Below the pieces are notes generated by a model. It had not been told where the DNA came from and did not search any database. It was given only the letters and a program-made list of their open reading frames with translations. A program made the translations under genes and the position numbers. Shown here piece by piece: positions 62,908 through 64,000 of a stretch of 64,000 nucleotides of DNA. This DNA comes from Sphingobacterium detergens (GTDB lineage Bacteria; Bacteroidota; Bacteroidia; Sphingobacteriales; Sphingobacteriaceae). How positions within the stretch are numbered: position 1 is the first letter of the stretch; every line of letters begins with the position of its first letter. The stretch lies in the NCBI RefSeq assembly GCF_003610355.1, contig NZ_RAPY01000001.1, forward strand, positions 2,038,500 to 2,102,499, read 5' to 3'.

Positions 62908-64000
62908 ATGAAAAAGAGCACATTATCATTCCTGTTTTTAGCCCTGGCCAGTCAGGCTTTTGCGCAAAAAACAAACACCGTACTGACAGGCAAGTTAGAC
63001 AATCTGCCTAAAGACCAATGGATTTATCTTTCTGGATTCGTAAACGGACAGAAGGACTCAGTCCAACAGACTGAAAAAGGCTTTCGGTTTGATCTGGATA
63101 TCCCTGAAGGTGAAGGTGATTTTTACATTCTTCAGGTAGGCAAAATGAAAGCTTCGGGAGAGATGAACGGCGCCTTTATATTCTTAGAAAAAGGCAAGCT
63201 TAATATCAGTAGCAAAACCCCTATGCTCAAAGATGCGAAATATAGTGGTGGCAAACTCGCAGATTATTACAACCTATTCCAACAACGCTCCAAAGTATCT
63301 GGGTTAGATGCTTTATATGATCAGTTTGGTGAAGCCCGCAAGAACAAGGACCAAGATCAGATCGCTACATTACGCAAAGAGATAGACAACAAAAATGCTG
63401 AACAAGCCACACTGGACAAGAGCTTTGTACTAAAACATAAAAACAGTCCCGCAATCGTATATCCGATGTTCTTTACTTTGCGCAATGGTGACGATCTTGC
63501 TTCCCTGGATGAGCTGTTACAACAGGCTAGTCCACAAGCAAGAAATAATGTCCCAATCAAAGCCATCGAACATAGCATCAACACCGATAAACTGACGGGT
63601 ATCGGCCGCACAGCACTGCCTTTCACACAAGCCGATACCTTAGGAAACAAAGTTTCTCTAGCTGATTTCCAGGGTAAATATGTCCTAGTTGATTTCTGGG
63701 CCAGCTGGTGTGTACCCTGCCGCATGGAAAATCCAAATGTAGTCAGTGCCTTCCAGCAATACAAAAACAAAAACTTCACTGTATTGGGTATTTCATTCGA
63801 CTACCCTGGACAGCAAAAACGTTGGTTGGATGCAATTCATAGTGATCATCTAAACTGGCCCCAACTTTCTGACCTCAAAGGCTGGAAAAATGAAGTCGGC
63901 GTGCTTTATGATATCAAATCCATCCCCTCCAACCTTCTGATTGATCCCAATGGTGTAATCATCGCCAAAAATCTTCGCGGAGAGCATTTGGACAAGAAAC
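62908..64000 (+). CDS. TlpA-like thiol-disulfide oxidoreductase, third of three, 3' end cut
   Basis: The 364 visible codons start at the ATG at 62908 and run past the window. A signal peptide ends in AFAQK (about 20). The DUF4369-like domain, helical linker and thioredoxin domain have the same order as the first two copies. The active site is WASWCVPCR (Cys at about 267) and the cis-Pro lies in IKSIPSNLLIDP. It is 28 bases after the second copy and in the same operon. Confidence 0.87.
   Translation, partial: MKKSTLSFLFLALASQAFAQKTNTVLTGKLDNLPKDQWIYLSGFVNGQKDSVQQTEKGFRFDLDIPEGEGDFYILQVGKMKASGEMNGAFIFLEKGKLNISSKTPMLKDAKYSGGKLADYYNLFQQRSKVSGLDALYDQFGEARKNKDQDQIATLRKEIDNKNAEQATLDKSFVLKHKNSPAIVYPMFFTLRNGDDLASLDELLQQASPQARNNVPIKAIEHSINTDKLTGIGRTALPFTQADTLGNKVSLADFQGKYVLVDFWASWCVPCRMENPNVVSAFQQYKNKNFTVLGISFDYPGQQKRWLDAIHSDHLNWPQLSDLKGWKNEVGVLYDIKSIPSNLLIDPNGVIIAKNLRGEHLDKK

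Noticed and set aside
1..64000. tRNA, rRNA, riboswitch and insertion-sequence features.
   Set aside because: Reading the intergenic regions on both strands showed no cloverleaf, rRNA-like conserved block, recognised riboswitch core or transposase. A covariance-model scan was not possible here.

Overview
The window looks like a chromosome segment of a Bacteroidota bacterium, most likely Sphingobacteriaceae (Sphingobacterium or a close relative). The evidence is moderate-to-low GC, four SusC/FecA-type TonB-dependent receptors, three SusD lipoproteins, three ECF sigma/FecR anti-sigma pairs, A-rich translation starts without clear Shine-Dalgarno sequences, and promoters of the Bacteroidota type (TTTG, about 19 bases, TAnnTTTG). 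No rRNA, tRNA, CRISPR array, transposase or phage gene was seen.

Region 1 (1-29,000, all minus strand) is a large composite polysaccharide utilization locus. In transcription order it holds SusC2-SusD2, a terminator, a DUF5054 GH38-like protein, an unassigned TIM-barrel-like glycosidase candidate, an ECF sigma factor and FecR, then SusC1-SusD1 and four secreted exo-glycosidases (GH95, GH35, GH2, GH43) ending at a strong terminator. A small MutS-type ATPase and the 5' end of a GH97 enzyme follow. SusC1 carries the STN domain that signals to FecR; SusC2 does not. The enzymes suggest trimming of galactose-, fucose- and arabinose/xylose-decorated plant glycans, and no backbone-cutting endo-enzyme is visible here.

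Region 2 (29,000-33,700) holds an MFS drug exporter with a SnoaL-like partner divergent from an AraC regulator, a Crp/Fnr regulator, and a DJ-1/Hsp31-like protein preceded by two CRP-type palindromes.

Region 3 (33,700-43,400) is accessory and less well understood. It holds a TPR protein, a two-helix membrane protein, a lipoprotein that I read as a cholesterol-dependent-cytolysin-like protein lacking domain 4, an unrecognised three-gene translationally coupled cassette, an NlpE-like lipoprotein, a large PIG-L/LmbE deacetylase, an unrecognised anchored protein and a fatty acid desaturase.

Region 4 (43,400-50,500, minus) is a complete iron/siderophore-type uptake operon: ECF sigma, FecR, FecA-like receptor with STN, DUF4374 lipoprotein and a PepSY membrane protein. 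A full TTTG-N19-TAnnTTTG promoter lies in front of the sigma gene.

Region 5 (50,500-53,300) has small membrane and lipoprotein genes, a helically phased 11-bp repeat array and a SAM methyltransferase. Region 6 (53,600-64,000, plus) is a third ECF-FecR-SusC-SusD unit followed by three tandem TlpA-like thioredoxin-fold proteins, the last cut by the window end.
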